Positions 8,117-16,200 of a stretch of DNA of 48,057 nt are shown in pieces. Origin of the DNA: Streptomyces niveus (lineage in GTDB: Bacteria > Actinomycetota > Actinomycetes > Streptomycetales > Streptomycetaceae); NCBI RefSeq assembly GCF_001723055.1, contig NZ_MDCR01000084.1, positions 1 to 48,057 on the forward strand, written 5' to 3'. The notes below the pieces were generated by a model. That model worked only from the letters and a program-made list of their open reading frames with translations, had not been told where the DNA came from and made no database searches. Made by a program: the position numbers and the translations under genes. The stretch's first letter is position 1. The number at the start of each line of letters is the position of its first letter.

Positions 8117-8156
8117 GGGCCCCGTTACATCCACCAGTGGCGGATGTACGGGGCCC
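8117..8156. terminator. Bidirectional terminator between the MMPL gene and the small HTH gene
   Basis: GGGCCCCGTTACATCC (8117-8132) pairs with GGATGTACGGGGCCC (8142-8156), giving a 15-bp stem with a single bulged T and a 9-nt loop. It lies between the stops of two converging genes. Confidence 0.7.
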
Positions 8157-8204
8157 TGCGGCCCGGTCGGGCGGCGACCCGGCGCGGGAGTCAGCTCCCG
8201 CGGT

Positions 8205-8402
8205 TCACTCTCTGCGGCCTCTGTTCCCCGGGCGCTTGGCCACCCAGGCGCGGACGGTGTCCGCGTACCAGTAGGGCTTGCCGTTCTCCACGTGGTCCGG
8301 CGGCGGAAGCAGACCGTGCTTGCGATAGGAACGGACGGTGTCCGGCTGTACCCGGATGTGAGCGGCGATCTCCTTGTAGGACCAGAGACTTCTGTCCGTC
8401 AT
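8205..8402 (-). CDS. Small MerR/AlpA-type helix-turn-helix protein
   Basis: This 65-residue protein is almost entirely a winged helix-turn-helix of the MerR/excisionase type: WSYKEIAAHIRVQPDTVRSY is the helix-turn-helix and GLLPPPDHVENGKPYWYADT the wing, ending in a basic tail. Such proteins act as transcription factors or excisionases; no integrase is nearby, so a regulatory role is more likely. I chose ATG at 8402 because GGAGG lies 8 nt upstream; a GTG three codons earlier has no ribosome-binding site. Two near-identical 12-bp repeats lie 140-180 bp upstream and could be its own binding sites. Confidence 0.75.
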   Translation of the reverse strand: MTDRSLWSYKEIAAHIRVQPDTVRSYRKHGLLPPPDHVENGKPYWYADTVRAWVAKRPGNRGRRE

Positions 8403-8540
8403 GCGTGGCACCTCCCTGCGCCCGCCGCAGCGGCGGCCGGGGGGCCGTCTGGAGGGCTGCGACTGAAACGCTGGTGATCACTGAGCCTGTGCCCGTTGAA
8501 CGACTCACAGTGACGGAGAGGGAGGGGCTGTCGCGCCACT

Positions 8541-8583
8541 GTGACGTAAAACCCGCGTAATGGAGATATGCGTGACGTTAAAC
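8541..8583. repeat. Pair of 12-bp direct repeats upstream of the small HTH gene
   Basis: GTGACGTAAAAC (8541-8552) and GTGACGTTAAAC (8572-8583) match at 11 of 12 positions and are spaced 31 bp apart, three helical turns. A further CTGTGACAG palindrome follows near 8590. The 254-bp gap 8403-8656 holds no other recognisable gene. Confidence 0.4.
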
Positions 8584-8656
8584 GGATCTCTGTGACAGAA
8601 GCGACGCAATGGAGGTCAGTGTGTCGATGGCCCAACTGTTCGACAGGGGACCCGGG

Positions 8657-9568
8657 TTACGCGCCGCACGAGCGGAGGAAGCGGCGCGTCCGTTCGGCGA
8701 TCGGATAGGGCTTGTCGGGCGGGCAGGGGTACATGTCCTGTTCGACGATCGCGAAGAGATCGACGTCCAGATCCTGGGCCGCCGTCAGTACCGGTCCCAG
8801 CGCGGGCACTCCGCCCGGCGGCTCGCACATCACGCCCCGCGCGACGGCCGGCCCGAACGGCACCCCGTCCGCGACGACGTCCGCGAGGATCTCCGGATCC
8901 ACCTGCTTGAGATGCAGATAGCCGATCCGCTCCCCGTAGGTCTCGATCAGCTTCACGCTGTCGCCGCCGCAGTAGGCGTAGTGCCCGGTGTCCAGACACA
9001 GTGACACCAGCGCGGGATCGGTGGCGTCCAGGAACCGGGTGACGTTCTCCTCGCTGTCGATATGGGTGTCGGCGTGCGGGTGGACCACGATGTTCAGCCC
9101 GAAGCGGTCGAGCACCTCACGGCCGAGCCGTTCGGTCTGAGTCGACAGGTCGTGCCACTGCGCGGCGGTGAGGGTCCGCTCCTCCAGCACCTGACCCGTC
9201 TTGTCGTCACGCCAGAACGACGGGATGACGACCAGATGGTCCGCGCCCATCTCCTTGGTGAGCGCCGCGATGTCGGCGACATGCGACCACGTCCTGTCCC
9301 AGACGGCGGGCCCGTGGTGAAGTCCGGTGAACACGGTGCCGGCCGAGACCTTCAGGCCGCGCGAGGCCGTCTCGTCGGCGAGGCGGACCGGATCGGTCGG
9401 GAGGTAGCCGTACGGGCCGAGTTCGATCCACTCGTATCCGGCCAGGGCCACTTCGTCGAGGAAACGCCGCCAGGGAACCTGCTGGGGGTCGTCGGGAAAC
9501 CAGACGCCCCAGGAGTCGGGTGCCGACCCGACCCTGATGCGGTTCAGCGGGGGTACGGAGGAGGTCAT
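8657..9568 (-). CDS. IolE/IolH-like TIM-barrel isomerase or dehydratase
   Basis: This 303-residue protein is an AP-endonuclease-2-type TIM barrel of the sugar-phosphate isomerase/epimerase family, which includes inosose dehydratase (IolE) and IolH. The N-terminal IRVGSAPDSWGVW segment and the VIPSFWRD, VHPHADTH and LCLDTGHYAYCGGD stretches carry the acidic and histidine residues expected of the divalent-metal site. It is divergent from iolC, with both promoters in a 126-bp gap, so dehydration of 2-keto-myo-inositol is the likely reaction. The sequence resembles the actinobacterial branch more than Bacillus IolE, so another epimerase or isomerase step is possible. Start is ATG at 9568. Confidence 0.8.
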   Translation of the reverse strand: MTSSVPPLNRIRVGSAPDSWGVWFPDDPQQVPWRRFLDEVALAGYEWIELGPYGYLPTDPVRLADETASRGLKVSAGTVFTGLHHGPAVWDRTWSHVADIAALTKEMGADHLVVIPSFWRDDKTGQVLEERTLTAAQWHDLSTQTERLGREVLDRFGLNIVVHPHADTHIDSEENVTRFLDATDPALVSLCLDTGHYAYCGGDSVKLIETYGERIGYLHLKQVDPEILADVVADGVPFGPAVARGVMCEPPGGVPALGPVLTAAQDLDVDLFAIVEQDMYPCPPDKPYPIAERTRRFLRSCGA

Positions 9569-9599
9569 ACCGGTCAGCCTCGCGGCCGTCCGAGAAGAG

Positions 9600-9663
9600 T
9601 GTCAAGCGTTCGTCCGAATGTAAGGACAAAACGTTGACAGAGGTCGGGAGAGAGCACTAGACC
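9600..9663. promoter_or_regulatory. iol divergent promoter region with candidate operator
   Basis: TTCGTCC-GAATGTAA-GGACAAA (9609-9630) is a palindrome TTYGTCC-N8-GGACRAA. To its right lies a promoter for iolC, TTGACA (9634-9639), 18 bp, TAGACC (9658-9663). On the other strand TTGACA (9605-9600) could be the -35 of the IolE-like gene. A repressor bound here could control both directions; no regulator gene is nearby. Confidence 0.55.
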
Positions 9664-9694
9664 TGGCACTGGCCGTCGAAACGAGGGGACGCGC

Positions 9695-10792
9695 ATGCCT
9701 GAGCCGTACGACGTGATCACCATGGGGCGGATCGGCGTTGACCTCTATCCGCTGCGTACCGGAGTCCCGTTGGCACAGGTCGACACCTTCGGGAAGTTCC
9801 TCGGCGGCTCCGCGACCAATGTGGCGGTGGCCGCCGCCCGGCTCGGCCGCCGGGCCGCCGTCATCACCCGCACCGGACGGGACGCGTTCGGGGACTATCT
9901 CCACCACGCCCTGCGGGAGTTCGAGGTGGACGACCGGTGGGTGACACCGGTCGACCGGTGGCCCACCCCGGTGACGTTCTGCGAGATCTTCCCCCCGGAC
10001 GACTTCCCGCTCTACTTCTACCGGCAGCCCACGGCGCCCGATCTCCAGATCCAGTCGCACGAGTTGGACCTCGACGCCATCAGGGCCGCACGGATCTTCT
10101 GGATGACCGGCACCGGTCTGTGCGAGGAGCCCAGCCGGGCCGCCACGCTGACCGCCCTGCGCGCACGCGGCGAGGCGCGGGCGCACAGCCCCGAGGAACG
10201 GTCCTCCGGGCGCCGGCCCGGGACCGCCATCACCGTCTTCGACCTCGACTGGCGCCCGATGTTCTGGAAGGCACCGGCCGACGACACCGAAGACCCCGGC
10301 ACCTCCGCCACATCCGACGATCCGCGGGCGCTCATGGCGGCGGCCCGGCCCCTGTACGCGCGGGCGCTGCGCCACGCCACCGTCGCCGTGGGCAACCTGG
10401 ACGAGTGCGAAGTCGCCGTCGGGCAGCGCGAACCGTACGCCGCCGCCCGCGCGCTCCTCGCCGCGGGACCCGAACTGGCCGTCGTCAAACAGGGCCCCAA
10501 GGGCGTCCTCGCCATGCACCGCGACGGCACCGTCGCCGAAGTGCCGCCCGTCCCCGTGGAGGTCGTGAACGGCCTCGGCGCCGGGGACGCCTTCGGCGGC
10601 GCCCTCTGCCACGGACTGCTGGCCGGCTGGGACCTGGAGCGCGTCATGCGGTACGCCAACGCCGCAGGCGCCATCGTCGCCGCCCGCCTCGCCTGCTCCT
10701 CCGCCATGCCCTACGCCCGGGAAGTCGTCCAGGTCCTCGGCGGCGGCCCCGTTCCCACCCCGGGAACGCTGCCTCCGGAGGCCGCCCTGTGA
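9695..10792 (+). CDS. iolC: 5-dehydro-2-deoxygluconokinase (inositol catabolism)
   Basis: This 365-residue PfkB/ribokinase-family sugar kinase phosphorylates 5-dehydro-2-deoxygluconate (DKG) at C6. Visible hallmarks are GGSATNVAVAAARLG near residues 35-50 and the C-terminal NGLGAGDAFGGAL signature with catalytic Asp298. An Arg/Gly-rich insert of about 20 residues lies near 150-170, between strands. GAGGGG lies 6 nt before the ATG. It is the first gene of the rightward iol operon, and its TGA overlaps the GTG of the next gene (GTGA), indicating translational coupling. Confidence 0.93.
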   Translation: MPEPYDVITMGRIGVDLYPLRTGVPLAQVDTFGKFLGGSATNVAVAAARLGRRAAVITRTGRDAFGDYLHHALREFEVDDRWVTPVDRWPTPVTFCEIFPPDDFPLYFYRQPTAPDLQIQSHELDLDAIRAARIFWMTGTGLCEEPSRAATLTALRARGEARAHSPEERSSGRRPGTAITVFDLDWRPMFWKAPADDTEDPGTSATSDDPRALMAAARPLYARALRHATVAVGNLDECEVAVGQREPYAAARALLAAGPELAVVKQGPKGVLAMHRDGTVAEVPPVPVEVVNGLGAGDAFGGALCHGLLAGWDLERVMRYANAAGAIVAARLACSSAMPYAREVVQVLGGGPVPTPGTLPPEAAL

Positions 10793-11670
10793 CCCGCGTC
10801 GACGTCTCCGAACTCGTACGGATCCGTACGCACCACCCCGAGGCCATCGCCGAGGCCGCCGCCCGCCGGGCCCGCCGCCCCCTGCTGCGCCCCGGCGGAC
10901 GGCTGATGATCGTCGCGGCCGACCACCCGGCCCGGGGCGCCCTCGCCGTCGGCAACCGCCGTCTGGCCATGGCCAACCGCGCCGACCTGCTGGAGCGGCT
11001 CTGCCTCGCGCTGTCCCGCCCCGGCGTGGACGGGGTCCTCGCCACCGCCGACATACTCGACGACCTGCTGCTTCTCGGCGCGTTGGAGGACCGCGTCGTC
11101 GTCGGCTCCATGAACCGGGGCGGCCTCGCGGGCGCCGCCTTCGAACTGGACGACCGCTTCACCGGCCACCGCGCCGAGGACGTCGCCCGACTCGGCTTCG
11201 ACGCGGGCAAGTTGCTGCTTCGCGTCGACTACGAGGACCCGCGCTCGGCGGACACCCTCCTGTCGGCCGCCCGCGCCGTCGACGCCATGGCGGAGCGACG
11301 GCTGCCCGTCTTCGTCGAGCCGTTCATCTGCCACCGCAGGGACGGACGGCTCGGCACCGACCTGACGGCCGAGGCCGTGACCCGTTCCATCGCCATCGCC
11401 TCCGGCCTCGGCGGCACCTCGGCGTACACCTGGCTGAAACTGCCCGTCACCGAGAATCCGGGCGACATGGCCCGGGTGATGGAGACCTCCACGCTGCCCG
11501 CCGTCCTGCTCGGCGGCGAGATCGGCGACGACCAGGAGGGCACGTACGAGAAGTGGCGCGAGGCACTGCGCCTGCCCACGGTGCAGGGCCTGGTCGTGGG
11601 GCGCTCGCTGCTCTACCCGGTGGACGGGGACGTCGCGGCGGCCGTCGACACCGCCGTGGGTCTGCTGTAG
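10789..11670 (+). CDS. Cgl0159-family TIM-barrel protein, probable DKGP aldolase
   Basis: This 293-residue protein is a (beta/alpha)8 barrel of the class I aldolase-like Cgl0159 family seen in actinobacterial inositol clusters. LMIVAADHPARGA, KLLLRVDY, VFVEPF and VLLGGEIG are typical strand ends; Lys in GKLLLR or TWLKLPV is a candidate Schiff-base residue. No IolJ-type class II aldolase is present. The pathway needs an enzyme to split 2-deoxy-5-keto-gluconate-6-phosphate into malonate semialdehyde and dihydroxyacetone phosphate, so that role fits by position. This is inference. The GTG start overlaps the iolC stop. A 78-bp gap with a small GTGGCC/GGCCAC hairpin separates it from iolB. Confidence 0.8.
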   Translation: MTRVDVSELVRIRTHHPEAIAEAAARRARRPLLRPGGRLMIVAADHPARGALAVGNRRLAMANRADLLERLCLALSRPGVDGVLATADILDDLLLLGALEDRVVVGSMNRGGLAGAAFELDDRFTGHRAEDVARLGFDAGKLLLRVDYEDPRSADTLLSAARAVDAMAERRLPVFVEPFICHRRDGRLGTDLTAEAVTRSIAIASGLGGTSAYTWLKLPVTENPGDMARVMETSTLPAVLLGGEIGDDQEGTYEKWREALRLPTVQGLVVGRSLLYPVDGDVAAAVDTAVGLL

Positions 11671-11748
11671 GGCCGGTGGCCGCCCGGCCACGGCAGTTGT
11701 AGGGCCACGGGGAGAGTAGGCAGACGTGCGGAGGGATACGGAGCGACC

Positions 11749-12690
11749 ATGACGACGGACACCGACACCGACCAGGGCCTCGACGGGGAGTTCCTGGAGC
11801 GGCACGTGCGCGCGGGCAGCGCGGCGAGCGGCCCGTACGCGCTCGACATTGACCCCCGGCGGGCGGGCTGGCTGCACAGCGCCCTGCGCGTCCTCGACCT
11901 GCCGCCCGGGGGCACCCACACGCTGGACAGCGGGGACAGCGAGTGGATCGTGCTTCCGCTGAGCGGCGGTTGTACGGTGCACACGCAAGGCGAGATCTTT
12001 GAACTGCTGGGCAGAGAAAGCGTGTTCAGCTCCGTCACGGACTTCGCGTACGTTCCGCGTGACGCCCACGCCCAGATCGCCTCCGGTGCGGGAGGCCGCT
12101 TCGCCCTGGCAGGAGCGAAGTGCGAGCGACAACTCCCCGCTCGCTACGGCTCCGCACCGGAGGTTCCGGTCGAACTGCGCGGCAGCGGCAACTGCTCCCG
12201 CCAGGTCAACAACTTCGCCGCCGCCGACACCTTCGACTGCGACCGGCTGATCGCCGTCGAAGTCCTCACCCCCGGCGGCAACTGGTCGTCGTACCCGCCG
12301 CACAAGCACGACGAGAACCACCCCGGCGTCGAGTCCGAGCTGGAGGAGATCTACTACTTCGAGATCGAGGACGACGGTCTCGGCTACCACCGCGTCTCGC
12401 CCTCCAGGCCCGGCGGTACGGACGTCCTCGCCGAGGTCCGCACCGGCGACACCGTCCTCATCCCCGACGGCTGGCACGGCCCGTCCATCGCCGCCCCCGG
12501 CCGCACCATGTACTACCTGAACGTCATGGCCGGACCGGGCGAGACCCGACAGTGGCTGATCCGCGACCATCCCGACCACGGCTGGATCCGCGACACCTGG
12601 CCCGGCCAGGCGGTCGACCCCCGGCTGCCGGTGTACCGCGCCCCCCGGCCGGACGACCGGCCCGACACGGACGAGGAGACCCACCGATGA
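11749..12690 (+). CDS. iolB: 5-deoxy-glucuronate isomerase (inositol catabolism)
   Basis: This 313-residue cupin-like protein of the KduI/IolB family converts 5-deoxy-glucuronate to 5-dehydro-2-deoxygluconate, the substrate of IolC. The metal-binding cluster is visible at about residues 183-205: PPHKHDE followed by the conserved acidic ESELEEIYYFEI. A later histidine in PDGWHGPS completes the site expected for the family. GGAGGGATACGGAG precedes the ATG. Its TGA overlaps the ATG of iolD (ATGA), so the two are translationally coupled. Confidence 0.95.
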   Translation: MTTDTDTDQGLDGEFLERHVRAGSAASGPYALDIDPRRAGWLHSALRVLDLPPGGTHTLDSGDSEWIVLPLSGGCTVHTQGEIFELLGRESVFSSVTDFAYVPRDAHAQIASGAGGRFALAGAKCERQLPARYGSAPEVPVELRGSGNCSRQVNNFAAADTFDCDRLIAVEVLTPGGNWSSYPPHKHDENHPGVESELEEIYYFEIEDDGLGYHRVSPSRPGGTDVLAEVRTGDTVLIPDGWHGPSIAAPGRTMYYLNVMAGPGETRQWLIRDHPDHGWIRDTWPGQAVDPRLPVYRAPRPDDRPDTDEETHR

Positions 12691-14573
12691 GTACGCGCCG
12701 CCTCACCGTGGCCCAGGCGCTGATCGCCTTCCTGTCCCGCCAGTACACCGAACGCGACGGCAACCGCCGCAGGCTCATCGACGCCACCTGGGGCATCTTC
12801 GGCCACGGCAACGTGGCGGGCATCGGCCAGGCACTCGTCCAGGCGGGCCCGGAGATGCCGTACTTCCAGGGCCGCAGCGAACAGGCCATGGTCCACGCCG
12901 CCGTCGGCTTCGCCCGCCAGAGCAACCGCCTCGCCACCCACGCCGTGACCACCTCCATCGGCCCCGGCGCCACCAACCTCGTCACCGGCGCCGCCCTCGC
13001 CACCATCAACCGGCTTCCCGTGCTGCTGCTCCCCGGCGACATCTTCGCGACGCACCCCGCCGACCCCGTCCTCCAGCAGCTCGAAGTGCCCCACGCGGGC
13101 GACATCTCCGTCAACGACGCGCTGCGGCCCGTGTCGAAGTACCTCGACCGCATCTCCCGCCCCGAGGCGCTCGTCCCGGCCGCGCTCGCCGCCATGCGGG
13201 TCCTCACCGACCCCGCCGAGACGGGCGCGGTGACCCTCGCCCTGCCCCAGGACGTCCAGGCGGAGGCGTACGACTGGCCGGAGGAGTTCTTCGCCGAGCG
13301 CGTCTGGCGGGTCCGCAGGCAGGGCCCCGATCCGTACGAACTCGCCGACGCCGTCGAGGCCGTCCGCGCGGCCCGCCGTCCGCTGCTCGTCGCCGGCGGC
13401 GGCGTCCACCACAGCGCGGCCGAGGACGCGCTGGCCGCCCTCGCGACGGCCACCGGCATCCCCGTCGCCTCCACCCAGGCCGGGAAGGGCTGTCTGCGCC
13501 ACGACCACCCGGCGGACGTCGGCGGGATCGGCCACACCGGCACCGCCACCGCCGACGAACTGGCCCGCACCGCCGACCTGGTGATCGGCGTCGGCACCCG
13601 CTGGTCCGACTTCTCCACCGCGTCGGCGACGCTCTTCGCGCACCCGTCCGTCCGCTTCCTCAACATCAACATCACCGGCTTCGACGCCCACAAGCTCGCC
13701 GCCTCGCCCCTGGTCGCCGACGCCCGCACCGCCCTGGAAGACCTCGCCACGGCCCTCACGGGCCACCGTGTCGACGCCGCCTACGCCGCCGAGTACACGC
13801 AGGACAAGGAGCGCTGGGAGCACCGGGTCGACGCCGCGTTCGACACCGCCGAAGACCTCCTGCGGCCCACCCAGCCGCAGGTCCTGGGCCTGCTCGACGC
13901 GCTGGTCACGGACGAGGACATCGTCATCAACGCGGCCGGCTCGCTCCCCGGCGACCTCCACAAGCTGTGGCGCGCCCGCTCCCGCGACCAGTACCACGTC
14001 GAGTACGGCTACTCGTGCATGGGCTACGAGATCCCGGCCGCCATCGGCGTCCTGCTGGCCGATCCCGGGCGGCCCGTCTGGGCGCTGGTCGGCGACGGCA
14101 CGTATCTGATGAACCCGACCGAGATCGTCACCGCCGTCCAGGAGCGCCTCCCACTGAAGCTGGTGATCCTCCAGAACCACGGCTACGCGTCGATCGGCGG
14201 CCTCTCCGAGTCCGTCGGCGCGGAGCGGTTCGGTACGGCGTACCGCTACCGGGAGGCGGACACGATCGGCTCGCCGACCTACACCGGCGACCCGCTGCCC
14301 GTCGACCTCGCCGCCAACGCGGCCTCGCTCGGGATGCGCGTCATCCGCGCCAAAACCATTCGTGACCTGCGCGAAGCTCTCGCCGTCGCGCGCGAGTCCG
14401 ACGTCCCCACATGTGTCTACGCGGAGACCGAAACGGCAGACACTGTGTCGGGCGCGCCTCCCGCCCAGGCATGGTGGGATGTTCCCGTGGCCGAGACGGC
14501 GACCCGCCCGTCCGCGGTCACAGCACGCGAGGAGTACGACCGGAATGCCGCGGCCCGCCGCCGCCACCTCTGA
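12687..14573 (+). CDS. iolD: Trihydroxycyclohexane-1,2-dione hydrolase (ThDP-dependent)
   Basis: This 628-residue thiamine-diphosphate enzyme hydrolyses the ring of 3D-trihydroxycyclohexane-1,2-dione to 5-deoxy-glucuronate. The N-terminal ThDP pyrimidine-binding domain shows GIFGHGN and the catalytic-type glutamate in GRSEQAMVHAAVGFAR. The C-terminal half has the ThDP/Mg motif, GDGTYLMNPTEI followed by LQNHGYASIGG. Length matches Bacillus IolD (about 637). ATG at 12687 overlaps the iolB stop. The product feeds the enzyme of the preceding gene. Confidence 0.96.
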   Translation: MSTRRLTVAQALIAFLSRQYTERDGNRRRLIDATWGIFGHGNVAGIGQALVQAGPEMPYFQGRSEQAMVHAAVGFARQSNRLATHAVTTSIGPGATNLVTGAALATINRLPVLLLPGDIFATHPADPVLQQLEVPHAGDISVNDALRPVSKYLDRISRPEALVPAALAAMRVLTDPAETGAVTLALPQDVQAEAYDWPEEFFAERVWRVRRQGPDPYELADAVEAVRAARRPLLVAGGGVHHSAAEDALAALATATGIPVASTQAGKGCLRHDHPADVGGIGHTGTATADELARTADLVIGVGTRWSDFSTASATLFAHPSVRFLNINITGFDAHKLAASPLVADARTALEDLATALTGHRVDAAYAAEYTQDKERWEHRVDAAFDTAEDLLRPTQPQVLGLLDALVTDEDIVINAAGSLPGDLHKLWRARSRDQYHVEYGYSCMGYEIPAAIGVLLADPGRPVWALVGDGTYLMNPTEIVTAVQERLPLKLVILQNHGYASIGGLSESVGAERFGTAYRYREADTIGSPTYTGDPLPVDLAANAASLGMRVIRAKTIRDLREALAVARESDVPTCVYAETETADTVSGAPPAQAWWDVPVAETATRPSAVTAREEYDRNAAARRRHL

Positions 14574-14604
14574 CAGAGTGCCGCCGGACCCGAAGGAGCA
14601 CGTA

Positions 14605-16104
14605 ATGAAGACCGTCAACCACTGGATCGGTGGCAAGACCGTCGAGGGCACGTCGGGCAACTGGGGCCCGGTCACCGACCCGGCGACCGGCGCGGTCACC
14701 ACCCAGGTCGCGCTCGCCTCGCCGGAGGAGGTGGACGCGGCCGTGACGGCGGCGAAGGCCGCGTACGGCAGCTGGGGCACGTCCTCGCTCTCCGCCCGTA
14801 CGGGTGTCCTGTTCGCCTACCGCGCGCTGCTCGACGCGCACCGGGACGAGATCGCCGCGCTGATCACCGCCGAGCACGGCAAGGTCCACTCCGACGCCCT
14901 CGGCGAGGTCGCGCGCGGGCTGGAGATCGTGGAGCTGGCCTGCGGGATCACCACCCAGCTCAAGGGCGAGCTGTCGACGCAGGTCTCCCAGCGCGTCGAC
15001 GTCTCCTCGATCAGGCAGCCGTTGGGCGTCGTCGCCGGCATCACGCCGTTCAACTTCCCCGCGATGGTGCCGATGTGGATGTTCCCGCTGGCCATCGCCT
15101 GCGGCAACACCTTCGTACTGAAGCCGAGCGAGAAGGACCCCTCGGCGGCGAATCTGCTGGCCGAGCTGGCGGCCGAGGCGGGGCTGCCGGACGGTGTCCT
15201 CAACGTCGTCCACGGCGACAAGGTGGCCGTCGACTCCCTCCTGGCGCACCCGGACGTCGCGGCGGTCTCCTTCGTCGGCTCCACGCCGATCGCCCGCTAC
15301 ATCCACGCCACCGCGTCCGCCAACGGCAAGCGCGTGCAGGCGCTCGGCGGCGCCAAGAACCACATGCTGGTCCTCCCGGACGCCGACCTGGACGCGGCGG
15401 CGGACGCGGCCGTCTCGGCGGCGTACGGCTCCGCCGGTGAGCGCTGCATGGCGATCTCGGCGGTCGTCGCGGTCGGCGCGATCGGCGACGAACTCGTGGA
15501 CAAGATCCGCGAACGCGCCGAGAAGATCAAGATCGGCCCCGGCACCGATCCTTCGTCCGAGATGGGCCCGCTGATCACGGCGGCCCACCGCGACAAGGTG
15601 GCGTCGTACGTGACGGGCGCCGCCGCCCAGGGCGCCGAAGTCGTCCTGGACGGCACCGGCCTGCGCGTCGACGGCTACGAGGACGGCCACTGGATCGGCC
15701 TGTCCCTCCTCGACCACGTCTCGACCGACTCCGACGCCTACCGCGACGAGATCTTCGGCCCGGTGCTGTGCGTGCTGCGCACGCAGACGTACGACGAGGG
15801 CGTCGCCCTCATGAACGCCTCCCCCTTCGGCAACGGCACGGCGATCTTCACCCGCGACGGCGGCGCGGCCCGCCGCTTCCAGCTGGAGATCGAGGCGGGC
15901 ATGGTCGGCGTGAACGTGCCGATCCCGGTGCCGGTGGGCTACCACTCCTTCGGTGGCTGGAAGGACTCGCTCTTCGGCGACCACCACATCTACGGCAACG
16001 ACGGCGTGCACTTCTACACCCGCGGCAAGGTCGTCACGACCCGCTGGCCGGACCCGGCGGACGCCCCGGCGGGCGTGGACCTGGGCTTCCCCCGCAACCA
16101 CTGA
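14605..16104 (+). CDS. iolA: (Methyl)malonate-semialdehyde dehydrogenase, CoA-acylating
   Basis: This 499-residue aldehyde-dehydrogenase-superfamily enzyme oxidises malonate semialdehyde (or methylmalonate semialdehyde from valine) with CoA and NAD to acetyl-CoA (or propionyl-CoA) and CO2. It carries the family's GITPFNFPAMVPMWMFP stretch, FVGSTPIARYI for NAD binding and the catalytic Cys281 in SAGERCMAIS. Unlike general ALDHs, no proton-abstracting glutamate is evident, as expected for CoA-acylating members. AAGGAG lies 6 nt before ATG 14605. It is the last gene of the iol operon, 31 bp after iolD, and is followed by a strong terminator. Confidence 0.95.
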   Translation: MKTVNHWIGGKTVEGTSGNWGPVTDPATGAVTTQVALASPEEVDAAVTAAKAAYGSWGTSSLSARTGVLFAYRALLDAHRDEIAALITAEHGKVHSDALGEVARGLEIVELACGITTQLKGELSTQVSQRVDVSSIRQPLGVVAGITPFNFPAMVPMWMFPLAIACGNTFVLKPSEKDPSAANLLAELAAEAGLPDGVLNVVHGDKVAVDSLLAHPDVAAVSFVGSTPIARYIHATASANGKRVQALGGAKNHMLVLPDADLDAAADAAVSAAYGSAGERCMAISAVVAVGAIGDELVDKIRERAEKIKIGPGTDPSSEMGPLITAAHRDKVASYVTGAAAQGAEVVLDGTGLRVDGYEDGHWIGLSLLDHVSTDSDAYRDEIFGPVLCVLRTQTYDEGVALMNASPFGNGTAIFTRDGGAARRFQLEIEAGMVGVNVPIPVPVGYHSFGGWKDSLFGDHHIYGNDGVHFYTRGKVVTTRWPDPADAPAGVDLGFPRNH

Positions 16105-16125
16105 GCCCTGACGCCCCACCAGACC

Positions 16126-16167
16126 GCGACGGCCCGCACGGTACCCCTATTCCGCGCGGGCCGTCGC
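16126..16167. terminator. Bidirectional terminator after iolA
   Basis: GCGACGGCCCGC (16126-16137) and GCGGGCCGTCGC (16156-16167) form a perfect 12-bp stem with an 18-nt loop, placed between the converging iolA and aldo/keto reductase genes. Confidence 0.75.
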
Positions 16168-16200
16168 AGCGCTCCACCGCCCCGGGACACGGATCCGAGG

